Source: Litorihabitans aurantiacus
GTDB lineage: Bacteria > Actinomycetota > Actinomycetes > Actinomycetales > Beutenbergiaceae
Length of the DNA: 64,000 nucleotides
Reading direction: 5' to 3'
NCBI RefSeq assembly: GCF_030161595.1
Contig: NZ_BSUM01000001.1
Coordinates: 806,001 to 870,000 of the forward strand
The notes beneath the pieces are model-generated. The model was not told the origin of the DNA. It saw only the letters and a list, made by a program, of their open reading frames with translations, and searched no databases. Numbering within the stretch: the first letter of the stretch is position 1; every line of letters starts with the position of its first letter. Both the position numbers and the translations under genes were made by a program. Below, piece after piece: positions 35,590 to 45,172 of this stretch.

Positions 35590-36359
35590 GCGCCGCGGCG
35601 TCGTCGGCCGCGCGCCTCGGTCCCGTGCTCGACGGCGTACGCGCCGTCCTGCTCGACATCGACGACACGCTGATCGACACGCGCGCCGCGTTCGGCACGG
35701 CGATCGACGCCGTCGCCGAGGTCTACCTCCCGCACCTCACGACGGCGGAGGTCGCCCAGGCGCTCGAGATCTGGCGGGCGGATGCGCAGGGCTTCTACCG
35801 GCGGCACACGGCCGGCGAGCTCTCGGCGGTGGAGCAGCGGCGGCTGCGCGCCGCGGAGGTCCACGAGCGCTTCGGCGGACCGCCCGTGGACGCCGCGCTG
35901 TTCGAGGACTGGAACGCGATCTTCCGTGAGGGGTTCGCGGCGGGGTGGCGCGTGCACGACGACGTCGTCCCCCTCCTGGACGCGCTGGACGCCGCCGGGG
36001 TGCCGTTCGGCGCGCTGACGAACGCACCGCTGGCGCTGTCGCGGGACAAGTTCGCCCGGACGGGTCTGGGGGAGCGGGTGGCGATCCTGGTGACGCTCGA
36101 CACGTTCGGGGTCGGCAAGCCGGACCCGCGGCTGTTCCGCGAGGCGTGCCGGCTGCTCGGGACCGAGCCGGGCGAGACCGTGTACGTCGGGGACGAGCTC
36201 GACGTCGACGGCGTGGGGGCGCGCCGCGCCGGCCTGCGCGGGGTGTGGCTGGACCGGCCGGGCGTGCGGCGCGGTGGCGTGCACCTCGAGGACCCGGCGG
36301 TGGCGCGGGAGGCGGGCGTCGACGTCGTGACGAGCCTGCGCGGGCTGCTGGGCGAGTGA
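35586..36359 (+). CDS. HAD-superfamily hydrolase
   Basis: The 257-residue protein has HAD motif I in [16 protein letters not shown] (nucleophile at about residue 22), a helical cap, motif II near [16 protein letters not shown], the motif III lysine in [11 protein letters not shown] and motif IV in [20 protein letters not shown]. It is a subfamily I phosphatase of the phosphoglycolate/haloacid type; the substrate is not predictable. GTG 35586 overlaps the gltX stop, so expression is coupled to gltX. Confidence 0.85.
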   Translation: MSAAASSAARLGPVLDGVRAVLLDIDDTLIDTRAAFGTAIDAVAEVYLPHLTTAEVAQALEIWRADAQGFYRRHTAGELSAVEQRRLRAAEVHERFGGPPVDAALFEDWNAIFREGFAAGWRVHDDVVPLLDALDAAGVPFGALTNAPLALSRDKFARTGLGERVAILVTLDTFGVGKPDPRLFREACRLLGTEPGETVYVGDELDVDGVGARRAGLRGVWLDRPGVRRGGVHLEDPAVAREAGVDVVTSLRGLLGE

Positions 36360-36401
36360 GGGTCGACGGCCTCGGGGGAGGATCGGCGTGATCCCGCCGG
36401 T

Positions 36402-36430
36402 TTGGCCAGGCCTGGATTTGCTTGTACAGT
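36402..36430 (+). promoter_or_regulatory. Promoter of tRNA-Gln
   Basis: TTGGCC at 36402-36407 and TACAGT at 36425-36430 are separated by 17 bp, a good housekeeping-sigma promoter, about 67 bp before the mature tRNA. Confidence 0.6.
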
Positions 36431-36496
36431 AGACCGGCGGTTGAAGGAAGGGCTGCGGCGGGATTACCCGGTGCAGATCCGATCCGGATACCCCCT

Positions 36497-36568
36497 TGGG
36501 GTATGGTGTAATTGGCAACACGGCTGATTCTGGTTCAGTTGTTCTAGGTTCGAGTCCTGGTACCCCAG
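36497..36568 (+). tRNA. tRNA-Gln (CUG anticodon)
   Basis: A 72-nt cloverleaf is visible: acceptor TGGGGTA pairs TACCCCA, the anticodon stem GCTGA/TCAGT encloses loop TTCTGGT with anticodon CTG, and the T arm contains GGTTCGAGTCC. CCA is not encoded. Confidence 0.95.
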
Positions 36569-36590
36569 CGGTTTGAGGAATCAGGCCGAT

Positions 36591-36619
36591 TTCGCTTCAC
36601 GGCGAGGATCGGCTAGAGT
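36591..36619 (+). promoter_or_regulatory. Possible promoter of tRNA-Glu
   Basis: TAGAGT at 36614-36619 lies 17 bp after the weak -35-like TTCGCT at 36591-36596, in the gap between the two tRNA genes. Confidence 0.4.
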
Positions 36620-36650
36620 CTTCGAGGCCACTCCGGTGGCTGACCAGCAC

Positions 36651-36723
36651 GGCCCCATCGTATAGCGGCCTAGTACGTCGCCCTCTCACGGCGGTAACGC
36701 GGGTTCGAATCCCGCTGGGGTCA
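36651..36723 (+). tRNA. tRNA-Glu (CUC anticodon)
   Basis: A 73-nt cloverleaf: acceptor GGCCCCA pairs TGGGGTC with one G-U pair, anticodon stem TCGCC/GGCGG encloses loop CTCTCAC with anticodon CTC, and the T arm is GCGGGTTCGAATCCCGC. CCA is not encoded. Confidence 0.95.
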
Positions 36724-36729
36724 CAGCGC

Positions 36730-36759
36730 AAGGCCCCCGATCTTCGGATCGGGGGCCTT
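36730..36759 (+). terminator. Terminator after tRNA-Glu
   Basis: A perfect 13-bp stem (36730-36742 with 36747-36759) is capped by a stable TTCG tetraloop, six bases after the tRNA. Confidence 0.85.
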
Positions 36760-36841
36760 CGTCATTCCCGGACGCGGTCGACGTCGACGCGAGCGACCAT
36801 CTCGTTCTGCCGGCCGGAGCCCGAGTCCCGGCGCCACTCCC

Positions 36842-36965
36842 GAGAACGCCCTGTGCTGCTCGGGGATCCGGCTCGAGCAGCACCCGCCGTTCTCACGAAC
36901 CCTGCGGCGGCCGAGAACGCCCTGTGCTGCTGCGCGGTCTCCTTCGAGCAGCACCCGCCGTTCTC
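36842..36965. repeat. Hairpin pair G (two copies, 71 bp apart)
   Basis: Two copies (36842-36894 and 36913-36965) each pair GAGAACG with CGTTCTC and TGCTGCTCG with CGAGCAGCA, leaving a five-base unpaired block (CCCTG against CCCGC) inside the stem. The unpaired block is conserved in both copies, which is unlike a simple terminator. They lie in the 560-bp gap between tRNA-Glu and the IclR gene. Confidence 0.75.
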
Positions 36966-37040
36966 GCGAGTGGTGTGGGGCGCGCCGTGCGACGGGGGTG
37001 GGGGTGCGCGGGGCAGTCCCGGGCCGACCCTGTTCGTATC

Positions 37041-37266
37041 GAGCATGCGCAGGGCTGCCGTATCGGGTGGATACGGCAGTGGTGCGCATGGTCGGCGTGG
37101 GCGGGCCGGGCGTGCAGGGTTGGACGGCGTCGAGCATGCGCAGGGCTGCCGTATCGGGTGGATACGGCAGTGGTGCGCATGGTCGGCGCGGGGGTGGCGG
37201 AAGCACAGGGGTCGAGCATGCGCAGGACTGCCAAATCGGGTCGATACGGCAGTCCTGCGCATGCTC
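37041..37266. repeat. Hairpin array H (three copies)
   Basis: Three related palindromes occur at 37041-37091, 37132-37181 and 37214-37266. Each has an outer GAGCATGCGCAG arm and an inner CTGCCGTATC arm around a GGGTG-like loop. The first two are identical over about 55 bp and keep a three-base mismatch between the arms. The third pairs almost perfectly from GAGCATGCGCAGGACTGCC to its complement. Spacing is 91 then 82 bp. The third copy ends 18 bases beyond the IclR gene stop. Confidence 0.8.
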
Positions 37267-37283
37267 GCGATGGAGGGCGGCCC

Positions 37284-38003
37284 TCAGTGCTCGTCGGAGC
37301 GCTTGAGCACCTCGGACAGCCGGTTCGCGGCACTCATCACCGCGGCGGCGTGCATCCGACCCGGCTGTCGCGTCATGCGCTCGATCGGGCCCGAGATCGA
37401 CACCGCCGCCACCACGCGCCCCGACGGGCCGCGGACCGGAGCCGACACCGAGGCCACCCCGGCCTCGCGCTCCGCGACCGACTGGGCCCAGCCGCGCCGT
37501 CGCACACCCGAGAGGATCGTGGCGGTGAAGGAGGCGCCGTGCAGCCCGCGGTGCAGCCGGTCCGGCTCCTCCCACGCGAGCAGGATCTGCGCGGCCGACC
37601 CCGCCTGCATCGCGAGCTGGACCCCGACCGGGATCGAGTCGCGCAGCCCCATCGGCCGCTCGGCCGCGGCCACGCAGATGCGCGAGTCGCCCTGGCGGCG
37701 GAACAGCTGCGCGCTCTCGCCGGTGTGGTCGCGCAGCGCTGTCAGCACGGGACCGGCGGCGGCGAGCAGCCGGTCCTCGCCGGCGGCGGCAGCCAGCTCG
37801 GCCAGCCGCGGGCCGAGAACGAAGCGCCCCTGCAGGTCGCGGGCGACCAGGCGGTGGTGCTCCAGGGCGACGGCGAGGCGGTGCGCCGTCGGGCGCGCCA
37901 GGTGCGTCGCCGCGACCAGCTGGGCGAGCGTCGAGGGGCCCGCCTCGAGCGCACCCAGCACGATCGCCGCCTTGTCGAGAACGCCCACTCCACTTGTGTC
38001 CAT
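37284..38003 (-). CDS. IclR-family regulator (LtbR/NdgR-like)
   Basis: The 239-residue protein has an N-terminal winged helix ([46 protein letters not shown]) and a C-terminal IclR effector domain ([59 protein letters not shown]). IclR proteins divergent from leuCD in actinobacteria are LtbR in Corynebacterium and NdgR in Streptomyces, which control leucine synthesis. Position and family support the same role here. ATG 38003 leaves a 132-bp shared control region with leuC. Confidence 0.88.
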   Translation of the reverse strand: MDTSGVGVLDKAAIVLGALEAGPSTLAQLVAATHLARPTAHRLAVALEHHRLVARDLQGRFVLGPRLAELAAAAGEDRLLAAAGPVLTALRDHTGESAQLFRRQGDSRICVAAAERPMGLRDSIPVGVQLAMQAGSAAQILLAWEEPDRLHRGLHGASFTATILSGVRRRGWAQSVAEREAGVASVSAPVRGPSGRVVAAVSISGPIERMTRQPGRMHAAAVMSAANRLSEVLKRSDEH

Positions 38004-38015
38004 GCGCTGATACTG

Positions 38016-38036
38016 GCGTCTCGCTCGCTGAGACGC
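38016..38036. promoter_or_regulatory. Candidate IclR operator between regulator and leuC
   Basis: GCGTCTC and GAGACGC form an inverted repeat around a 7-nt centre, 13 bp upstream of the IclR start and 100 bp before leuC. Position suggests an operator for the divergent pair; no experimental motif was matched. Confidence 0.4.
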
Positions 38037-38135
38037 AAGTTCGCGCGCCGGAGAGTTCGAGCACAATCGCCGCAACGGTTCGTCCGCCCGGCTGCACGAT
38101 CTGCTCGCCGGGCGCAACGCGATGAGGTGAGCGGT

Positions 38136-39615
38136 ATGGGCAAGACCCTGGCTGAGAAGGTGTGGGAGGCGCACATCGTGCGCAAGGGGAGGACGGCGCG
38201 CCCGACCTCCTGTACATCGACCTCCACCTGTGCCACGAGGTCACCAGCCCGCAGGCGTTCGAGGGTCTGCGGCTCGCGGGCCGCCCCGTACGCCGCCCGG
38301 ACCTCACGATGGCGACCGAGGACCACAACACCCCCACGCTCGACATCGACCTGCCGATCGCGGACCTCACGAGCCGCACGCAGATCGACACCCTGCGCAG
38401 CAACGCGGCGGAGTTCGGCGTCCGCATTCACTCCTCGGCGACGCCGACCAGGGGATCGTGCACCAGGTCGGCCCGCAGCTCGGCCTGACGATGCCGGGCA
38501 TGACGGTCGTCTGCGGCGACTCCCACACCTCCACGCACGGCGCCTTCGGCGGTCTCGCGTTCGGCATCGGCACGAGCGAGGTCGAGCACGTGCTCGCCAC
38601 CCAGACGCTCCCGCTGCAGCCGTTCAAGACCATGGCGATCAACGTCGTCGGCGACCTGCCCCCCGGCTCCACGAGCAAGGACATCATCCTGGCGATCATC
38701 GCCAAGATCGGCACGGGCGGCGGCGCCGGCTACGTGCTGGAGTACCGCGGCGAGGCCATCGAGAAGCTCTCGATGGAGGCCCGCATGACGATCTGCAACA
38801 TGTCGATCGAGGCCGGCGCCCGCGCGGGCATGATCGCCCCCGACCAGACGACCTTCGACTACGTCGAGGGTCGCCCGCACGCCCCGCAGGGCGAGGACTG
38901 GGACGCCGCCGTCGAGTACTGGCGGACGCTGCGCACCGACGACGACGCGACCTTCGACGTCGAGGTGGAGCTCCGCGCGAGCGACCTGGAGCCGTTCATC
39001 ACCTGGGGCACCAACCCCGGTCAGGGTCTGCCGATCAGCGCCTCGATCCCCGTGCCCGAGCAGATCGCGGACGAGAACGAGCGCGTCGCCGCCGAGCGCG
39101 CCATCGAGTACATGGGTCTGATCCCCGGTCAGCCGCTGCGCGAGATCAAGGTCGACACGGTCTTCATGGGTTCGTGCACCAACGGCCGTATCGAGGACCT
39201 GCGCTCGATCGCCAAGGTGATCCAGGGGCGCCACAAGCACGACGACGTCCGCGTGCTCGTCGTCCCCGCCTCCGCCCGGGTGCGGCTGCAGGCCGAGGCC
39301 GAGGGTCTGGACCGGATCTTCCTGGACTTCGGCGCCGAGTGGCGCAACGCGGGGTGCTCCATGTGCCTCGGCATGAACCCGGACCAGCTCGCCCCCGGCG
39401 AGCGCTCCGCCTCGACGTCGAACCGCAACTTCGAGGGTCGCCAGGGCAAGGGCGGCCGCACGCACCTCGTCTCGCCGCTCGTGGCCGCGGCGACGGCGAT
39501 CCGCGGCACGCTGTCCTCGCTCAGCGACCTCGACCTGCCGGACGGCACCGACCTGACCACCTTCGACGGCACGCCCCTGGCACCCCTGGACCCCGCGGTC
39601 CTGGTCCAGGTCTGA
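38136..39615 (+). CDS. leuC: 3-isopropylmalate dehydratase large subunit (two frameshifts)
   Basis: LeuC, with LeuD, isomerises 2- to 3-isopropylmalate through a [4Fe-4S] cluster. Hallmarks are [73 protein letters not shown] (first cluster region), the [15 protein letters not shown] cysteine motif and [13 protein letters not shown] with two more cluster cysteines. The ATG start, middle and main parts sit in three frames. Restoring one G at 38186-38189 and one C at 38433-38434 gives 493 residues and a complete enzyme. Two errors in one gene that leuD depends on point to sequencing faults. Confidence 0.94.
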
Positions 39616-39638
39616 GCGCGAGCGAGAGGGAGCACACC

Positions 39639-40277
39639 ATGGAGAAGTTCACGACCCACACCGGCGTCGGCGTCCCGCTGCGCCGCAGCAACGTCGACAC
39701 CGACCAGATCATCCCGGCCGTCTACCTCAAGCGCGTCACGCGCACCGGGTTCGAGGACGCGCTGTTCGCGGCCTGGCGCGGCGACCCCTCCTTCATCCTC
39801 AACCAGGACGCGTACAAGGCCGGCACGGTGCTGGTCGCCGGGCCCGACTTCGGGACCGGCTCCTCGCGCGAGCATGCCGTCTGGGCGCTGAAGGACTACG
39901 GCTTCAAGGTCGTGCTCGCCTCCCGCTTCGCGGACATCTTCCGCGGCAACTCGGGCAAGCAGGGCCTCGTGGCCGGCATCGTGGCGCAGGAGGACATCGA
40001 GCTCCTGTGGAAGATCCTCGAGAACGACCCCGGCACCGAGGTGACGGTCGACCTCGAGCACCGCACCGCGAGCGCGGGCGAGGTCACCGTGCCGTTCCAG
40101 ATCGACGACTACACGCGCTGGCGCCTCATGGAGGGGCTCGACGACATCGGCCTGACCCTGCAGCACGAGGCCGACATCACCGCGTTCGAGGCCACGCGCG
40201 AGAGCTGGCGCCCGAAGACCCTCCCGGCGCGCACGCTGCCGAAGGTCGAGATCGAGGCGGCACGCGGGTCGGCCTGA
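39639..40277 (+). CDS. leuD: 3-isopropylmalate dehydratase small subunit
   Basis: The 212-residue partner of LeuC has the swivelling-domain motifs [66 protein letters not shown] and the C-terminal [25 protein letters not shown]. It follows leuC by 23 bases with GAGGGAG before ATG 39639, so the two form an operon. Length is normal for the long bacterial form. Confidence 0.96.
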   Translation: MEKFTTHTGVGVPLRRSNVDTDQIIPAVYLKRVTRTGFEDALFAAWRGDPSFILNQDAYKAGTVLVAGPDFGTGSSREHAVWALKDYGFKVVLASRFADIFRGNSGKQGLVAGIVAQEDIELLWKILENDPGTEVTVDLEHRTASAGEVTVPFQIDDYTRWRLMEGLDDIGLTLQHEADITAFEATRESWRPKTLPARTLPKVEIEAARGSA

Positions 40278-40300
40278 CCTCGGGGCGGACGGGCGTGTCC

Positions 40301-40306
40301 TAGGCT
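40301..40306 (+). promoter_or_regulatory. -10 box of the acyltransferase gene
   Basis: TAGGCT lies 42 bases before ATG 40349, leaving a leader of about 35 nt with a purine-rich GGACGG. This separates the acyltransferase from leuCD. Confidence 0.45.
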
Positions 40307-40348
40307 CGGGGACCGCACCCACCCGCACCACCCAGGACGGCCCGATCC

Positions 40349-42487
40349 ATGACGACCACGCTCGGACGGATGCCCGCATCCCCGAGCACCCCGACGGCGC
40401 ATCGCCCGCCCGAGGGCCCGGTCACCCGTCGCGAGACGCGTCCGCACCCCGAGCGCCCGACGGCGGAGCGCGCCCCCGCGCCGCCGGTTCCGGCGCATCG
40501 CCCCTTCGCTCACCTGCGGGGGCTCGACGGCGTCCGCGCGCTCGCCGTCGTCGCGGTCCTCGCCTACCACGCGGGGGCCACGTGGCTCCCGGGCGGGTTC
40601 CTGGGCGTCGACGTCTTCTTCGTCCTGTCCGGCTTCCTCATCACCGCGCTGATCGGGCACGAGGTCGCGACGACGGGGCGCCTCGACGTCGCCAGCTTCT
40701 ACCGCCGCCGCATCGCCCGCCTGGTGCCGGCGCTGTGGACGGTGGTCGCCGCCGTCGCCGTCGCGGGCCTGGTCTGGCGCGAGCAGCTGGACGCGCTGCG
40801 CGGGGAGATCCTCGCCGCGCTCACGTACTCCTCGAACTGGTGGCAGATCGCCACCGACAGCTCCTACTTCTCCTCCGGCGGACGACCGCCGCTCCTAAGG
40901 CACCTGTGGTCGCTCGCGCTCGAGGCGCAGTTCTACCTCGCGGCGCCGCTGCTCGCGTGGGTGCTGCTGCGGTGGGGGCGCCGCGTGCTCGGTCGGATCG
41001 CGCTCGGGTTCGCGCTCGCCTCGACGGCGCTGATGGGGGCCTGGGCGGTCGTGGCCGAGATGCCCGTGCCGTTCGATCCCTCGCGCCTGTACTTCGGCAC
41101 CGACACCCACCTCGCGCCGATCATGACGGGGGTCGCGCTCGCGTGCGTGTGGCGGCCCTGGCGCAGCTGGCCGGCGGGGTCGGTGGGGTCGATCTCGACG
41201 GCGTCGGCACCCTCGCGAACGTCGACGGGGACGAGCTGGCTGCGGGGCAGCGACGTCACGCCGCGCTGGCGCGCCGGGGCGCTCACCGACGTCGTCGGCG
41301 CCGGAGCCCTGGTGGCCGTGGTCGGCGTGATGGCGACGGCGACGGAGCTGTCGAGCGGCCTGTACCGCGGCGGGTTCCTGTCCTTCAGCCTGCTGGCCGC
41401 CGTGCTCGTGGCCGCGGCCGCCCACCCGGGCACGCTCCTGGGCCGCGCGCTCGCGCTGCCGCCGCTGCGCTGGCTCGGCACGCGCTCCTACGGCATCTAC
41501 CTGTGGCACTGGCCGGTCTTCGTGCTCGCCCGGCCCGGGCTGGACGTCCCGGGCCCCGAGTGGCTCGTCCAGGTCCTCCGCATCGCTCTCGTCCTGGGGG
41601 TGGCCGAGATGTCCTACCGCTTCGTCGAGCAGCCGGTGCGCCGGGGTGCGCTGCGGCGCTGGGTCACCTCCCTGCGCTCCACCACCCGTCCGCGCGGGCG
41701 GCGTCGGGTGGCCGCGGTCGCGCTCGTCGCGGTGACGGCGCTCGCGCTCGCCGTCGCGTTCGTGCCGGGGCGGACGTCCGACGTCGAGCGCGCGTGGCAG
41801 AGCGCGCAGTCGCGCAGCGCGCCCGAGGTCTCGGCGCAGGGGGCGCCGGCGCCGGGCCCGACGGCGCCGTCCGCCGGGTCGACGACGCCGACACCACCGC
41901 CGGACGCGGCACCCACCGCTCCGGCGGGTGCGACATCCCTGGCTCCGGCGCCGGACGCCACCGCCCGGCCCGGCCCCGCGACCACGGAGCCGGGCGCGGC
42001 GCCGGCGCCCACCCCGGCCGAGGTCCTGGGGAGCGTCACAGCCGTCGGCGACTCGGTCCTCGCGATGGTCGCGCCCGACCTGGAGGCCCTGGGCGTGAGC
42101 GTCGACGCCGAGACGTCGCGGCAGTTCCGCCCCATGGTCGACCTCGTGATCGCCGCGCGCGACGCGGGGACGCTGGGCGACACCGTCCTCGTGCACGGCG
42201 GCACCAACGGCCCGATCCAGGAGGCGGACCTGCGCCGGCTCCTGGACGCCACGACCGATCGACGCGTCTTCCTGGTCGACGTCGAGGCGCCGGTCGCGTG
42301 GGAGGAGCCGAACAACGAGCTGCTGCGGCGCGTGGCGGCGGAGTATCCGAACACGGCCGTCGTCGACTGGTCGGCGACGGCCCAGGCGCATCCGCAGTGG
42401 CTCTACGACGACGCGATCCACCCGCGAGAGGGCGAGGGCACGGCCGGGGTGGCGGCGCTGCTCTGGGACGCGATCCAGCCGGACTGA
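40349..42487 (+). CDS. OafA/OatA-like acyltransferase with SGNH domain
   Basis: The 712-residue protein starts with a proline-rich cytosolic part. The Acyl_transf_3 membrane domain follows from about residue 55 (LRGLDGVRALAVVAVLAYHAGATWLPGGFLGVDVFFVLSGFLITALI, YRRRIARLVPALW, LRHLWSLALEAQFY). A Pro/Ala linker leads to an extracellular SGNH-type esterase/transferase domain near residues 560-712: AVGDSV holds the nucleophile, VHGGTNGP the block III-like motif, and DDAIHPREGEG the Asp-His pair. This plan equals OatA-type peptidoglycan or glycan O-acetyltransferases. The target is unknown. Confidence 0.85.
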   Translation: MTTTLGRMPASPSTPTAHRPPEGPVTRRETRPHPERPTAERAPAPPVPAHRPFAHLRGLDGVRALAVVAVLAYHAGATWLPGGFLGVDVFFVLSGFLITALIGHEVATTGRLDVASFYRRRIARLVPALWTVVAAVAVAGLVWREQLDALRGEILAALTYSSNWWQIATDSSYFSSGGRPPLLRHLWSLALEAQFYLAAPLLAWVLLRWGRRVLGRIALGFALASTALMGAWAVVAEMPVPFDPSRLYFGTDTHLAPIMTGVALACVWRPWRSWPAGSVGSISTASAPSRTSTGTSWLRGSDVTPRWRAGALTDVVGAGALVAVVGVMATATELSSGLYRGGFLSFSLLAAVLVAAAAHPGTLLGRALALPPLRWLGTRSYGIYLWHWPVFVLARPGLDVPGPEWLVQVLRIALVLGVAEMSYRFVEQPVRRGALRRWVTSLRSTTRPRGRRRVAAVALVAVTALALAVAFVPGRTSDVERAWQSAQSRSAPEVSAQGAPAPGPTAPSAGSTTPTPPPDAAPTAPAGATSLAPAPDATARPGPATTEPGAAPAPTPAEVLGSVTAVGDSVLAMVAPDLEALGVSVDAETSRQFRPMVDLVIAARDAGTLGDTVLVHGGTNGPIQEADLRRLLDATTDRRVFLVDVEAPVAWEEPNNELLRRVAAEYPNTAVVDWSATAQAHPQWLYDDAIHPREGEGTAGVAALLWDAIQPD

Positions 42488-42530
42488 GGTGAGACGGGCC
42501 GGGGTGAGACGGGCCGAGGTGAGCGGGACG
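42488..42530. repeat. Short tandem repeat after the acyltransferase gene
   Basis: GGTGAGACGGGCCG is repeated at 42488 and 42503, with a third partial copy from 42518, filling the 45-bp gap before the MarR gene end. Confidence 0.6.
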
Positions 42531-42532
42531 CG

Positions 42533-42997
42533 TCAGGAGGCGCGCGCCGCGGCCTCGACCGCACCGCGCAGGTAGCGCACGACGACGGCGCGCTCGGAGT
42601 CGCTCAGCGACGCGTCCAGGCGCGCGAGCGCCCCGAACATCTCGCCCAGGTGCGAGACGACCTCCCGCCGGGCGGAGGCCGTCAGCACCACCTCGGTCCG
42701 GCGGCGGTCGCTGACGTGCGGGCGGCGCTCGACGTGCCCGCGCGCCTCGAGACGGTCGACGATGCCGGTGGACGCCGCCGTCGAGACGTCGAGGAGGCGG
42801 GCGATCTCCGCCGGCCCGATGGGGGCGCGCGCGAGGTGCTCCAGCGCGTGCACCTCTGTCTCCGAGAGCCCGGCCGCGCCCGCGAGGTGGCTGCGGACGC
42901 CGGACTCGAGCCCCATGACCTCACGCAGCAGCGTGAGCGACTCGGTCTGCTCCCAGGCACCGGGGGTGGTCAGGTCGACCTCGGTCACACTGCTCAC
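42533..42997 (-). CDS. MarR-family regulator
   Basis: The 154-residue protein has the MarR winged helix: LSETEVHALEHLARAPIGPAEIARLLDVSTAASTGIVDRLEARGHVERRPHVSDRRRTEVVLTASARREV. GTG 42997 is the only start that keeps the N-terminal dimer helices. It is divergent from an MMPL transporter gene, which is its probable target. Confidence 0.88.
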   Translation of the reverse strand: MSSVTEVDLTTPGAWEQTESLTLLREVMGLESGVRSHLAGAAGLSETEVHALEHLARAPIGPAEIARLLDVSTAASTGIVDRLEARGHVERRPHVSDRRRTEVVLTASARREVVSHLGEMFGALARLDASLSDSERAVVVRYLRGAVEAAARAS

Positions 42998-43040
42998 CTC
43001 GTTCGTCGGATCCGTGGAGCCATCAGTCTATCGCCCGCCG

Positions 43041-43066
43041 TATAGTTAAGCGACTTAGCAACTAGC
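43041..43066. promoter_or_regulatory. Candidate MarR operator and -10 box
   Basis: TATAGT at 43041-43046 is an AT-rich -10 box for the MMPL gene. It overlaps TAGTT...AACTA, which encloses the perfect short palindrome TAAG-CGA-CTTA. AT-rich sequence is rare in this genome, and MarR proteins bind such palindromes over the -10 box. Confidence 0.45.
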
Positions 43067-43110
43067 GGAGTGTCATACGGGCTGCGACGCCCGACGACGA
43101 GAGGCGACGA

Positions 43111-45115
43111 ATGTCAGGACCGATCAGGCACCGCGCGAGGATCTGGCTGCTCGCCCTCATCCCCCTCGTCCTCGGCGTGCTGATGATCACCGTGGTCGGC
43201 GGCGGCGAGCGCGACCGGCTCCCGACCGACCAGCTCCCGGCGGGCTACGACTCGACTCTCGGCGCCGAGCTCGCCGAGAGCCTCCCCGACGAGGCGGGGT
43301 CGACCGCCGTCGTGGTCTTCACCGCCGACACGCTCACCCCCGACCGGCTCGGCGGCATCGGCGCGCTGCTGACCGACGTCACGGGTGCCGAGCCGGTGCT
43401 CGTCCCGTCGCAGGACGGCACCGCCGCCCTCGGCATCGTCCCGATCGAGGCGACCAGCGCGAGCGCGGTGGCCGACGCCGTCGTCGAGCTGCGCGGCGAG
43501 CTCGACGCCGGGGCGCCCGACGGCGTCACCGCCCAGGTGACGGGTCCGGCGGGTATCGAGGCCGACCTCGCCTCGGTGTTCGACGGCGCGGACGTGCGGC
43601 TGCTCGCGGTCACCGCCCTCGTCGTCGCCGTCCTCCTCGTGATCACCTACCGCAGCCCGATCCTGTGGGTGGTCCCGCTGGCCGTGGTGGGCGTCGCCGA
43701 CCAGACCGCCGCCGCCGTCGCGACCCGCGTGCTGGCGGCGTTCGACGTCGCGTGGGACGAGTCGACCACGGGCATCCTGTCGGTCCTCGTGTTCGGCGCC
43801 GGCACCAACTACGCGCTGCTGCTCATCTCGCGCTACCGCGACGAGCTGCGCCGGACGCCGGACCGGTTCGCGGCGATGCGGCACGCGGTGCGCCGCACCG
43901 CGGAACCCGTGCTCTGCTCGGCCGGCACCGTCGTCGTCGGGCTCCTGACGCTCCTGCTGTCCCTCGTGCCGACCACGCGCGGCCTGGGGCTCGCGTGCGC
44001 CGTCGGCGTCGCGGTGGCCGCCTTCTTCGTGCTCGTCTGCCTGCCCGCCTGCCTGGTGCTGTTCGGGCGATGGGTGTTCTGGCCGCGCGCACCACGCGTG
44101 GGCGACCCGCTCGCGAGCGAGACGCGGTCGGTGTGGCGGCGCGTCGGCGACGGCGTGGCGCGCCGCCCGGTCGCGGTGGGCTCCGGCGTCGTCGTCGTGC
44201 TCGCCCTGCTCGCCGTCGGCAGCGCCCAGCTGCGTCTCGGCCTCGACACGGCCGAGCAGTTCCTGGCGAAGCCGGAGGCGATCGCCGCGGCGGAGCGCAT
44301 CGCGGAGTCCTTCCCCGCCGGCACCTCGAACCCGACGCTCGTCACCACGCGCGCGGACGCCGCCGAGGTCACGGCCGCGATCGAGGGGGTCGACGGCGTC
44401 GCATCGGTCGCGCCGGCGGGTGCGGGCGACGGCGTCACGCAGCTCCAGGTGGTCCTGGACGTCCCCGAGGGGAGCGCGGCCTCGGACACGACCGTCCTCG
44501 CGATGCGGGACGCGCTCGCACCGCTGGCGGACACGCACGTCGGCGGTCCGGAGGCGCAGCGGCTGGACGCCACCGACGCCGCCGCACGCGACCGCGGCCT
44601 GATCATCCCGCTGATCCTCGGTCTGGTGCTGGTGGCGCTCGCGGCCCTGCTGCGGGCGGTCGTCGCACCGATCCTGCTGGTCGCGACGGTCGTGGGCACG
44701 TTCGGCGCGGCGCTCGGCGTCTCCTGGTGGATCTTCACGGGGGTGCTGGGCTTCTCGGCGCTCGACGAGGGTGCCGCTGCTGGCGTTCCTCTTCCTGGTC
44801 GCGCTCGGCGTCGACTACAACATCTTCCTCGTCACCCGGGCGCGCGAGGAGAGCCTCGCGCACGGTCCGCGGCAGGGGATGCTGCGGGCGCTCGGCGCGA
44901 CCGGCGGCGTGATCACGAGCGCGGGCGTCCTGCTGGCCGCGGTGTTCGCGGTGCTCGGCGTCCTGCCGCTCGTGGTGCTGGCCCAGCTCGGCGTCGTCGT
45001 CTGCATCGGCGTGCTGCTGGACACGCTCGTGGTGCGCACGATGCTCGTGCCCTCGCTCGCCCTGGTGCTGGGGGAGCGGTTCTGGTGGCCGCGCCGGTCG
45101 CCACGCAACCCGTGA
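43111..45115 (+). CDS. MMPL-family transporter (frameshifted near 44768)
   Basis: This is an RND-superfamily MMPL protein of about 668 residues with two halves, each with one outer helix, an extracellular loop and a block of membrane helices. Key stretches are TTGILSVLVFGAGTNYALLLISRYRDELRR and, in the second frame, VPLLAFLFLVALGVDYNIFLVTRAREES, the proton-relay Asp-Tyr positions. The frames differ by one extra base or two missing bases near 44768, unlike the other breaks. Actinobacterial MMPL proteins export lipids, drugs or siderophores. The MarR gene next door suggests inducible efflux. Confidence 0.85.
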
Positions 45116-45172
45116 CCTACCCCGCCGCCCGGGCATACGTTCGAGGGGAACCTCTCCCTCGGAAGGACGACC

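Noticed and set aside
37041-37266. Array H considered as a short CRISPR array
   Set aside because: The repeated units are themselves long palindromes, the intervals are not unique spacers of equal length, and no cas gene is in the window.
38136-39615. leuC as a true pseudogene
   Set aside because: All cluster-binding cysteines are present and two one-base repairs restore the full length. The intact leuD and regulator would make no sense with a dead leuC.
36924-40277. A plus-strand open frame of more than 1,100 codons through the IclR-leuCD region
   Set aside because: Most of it is an Arg/Pro/Ala-rich shadow opposite or out of frame with the IclR and leuC genes. Only the short leuC start and the leuD end within it are real.
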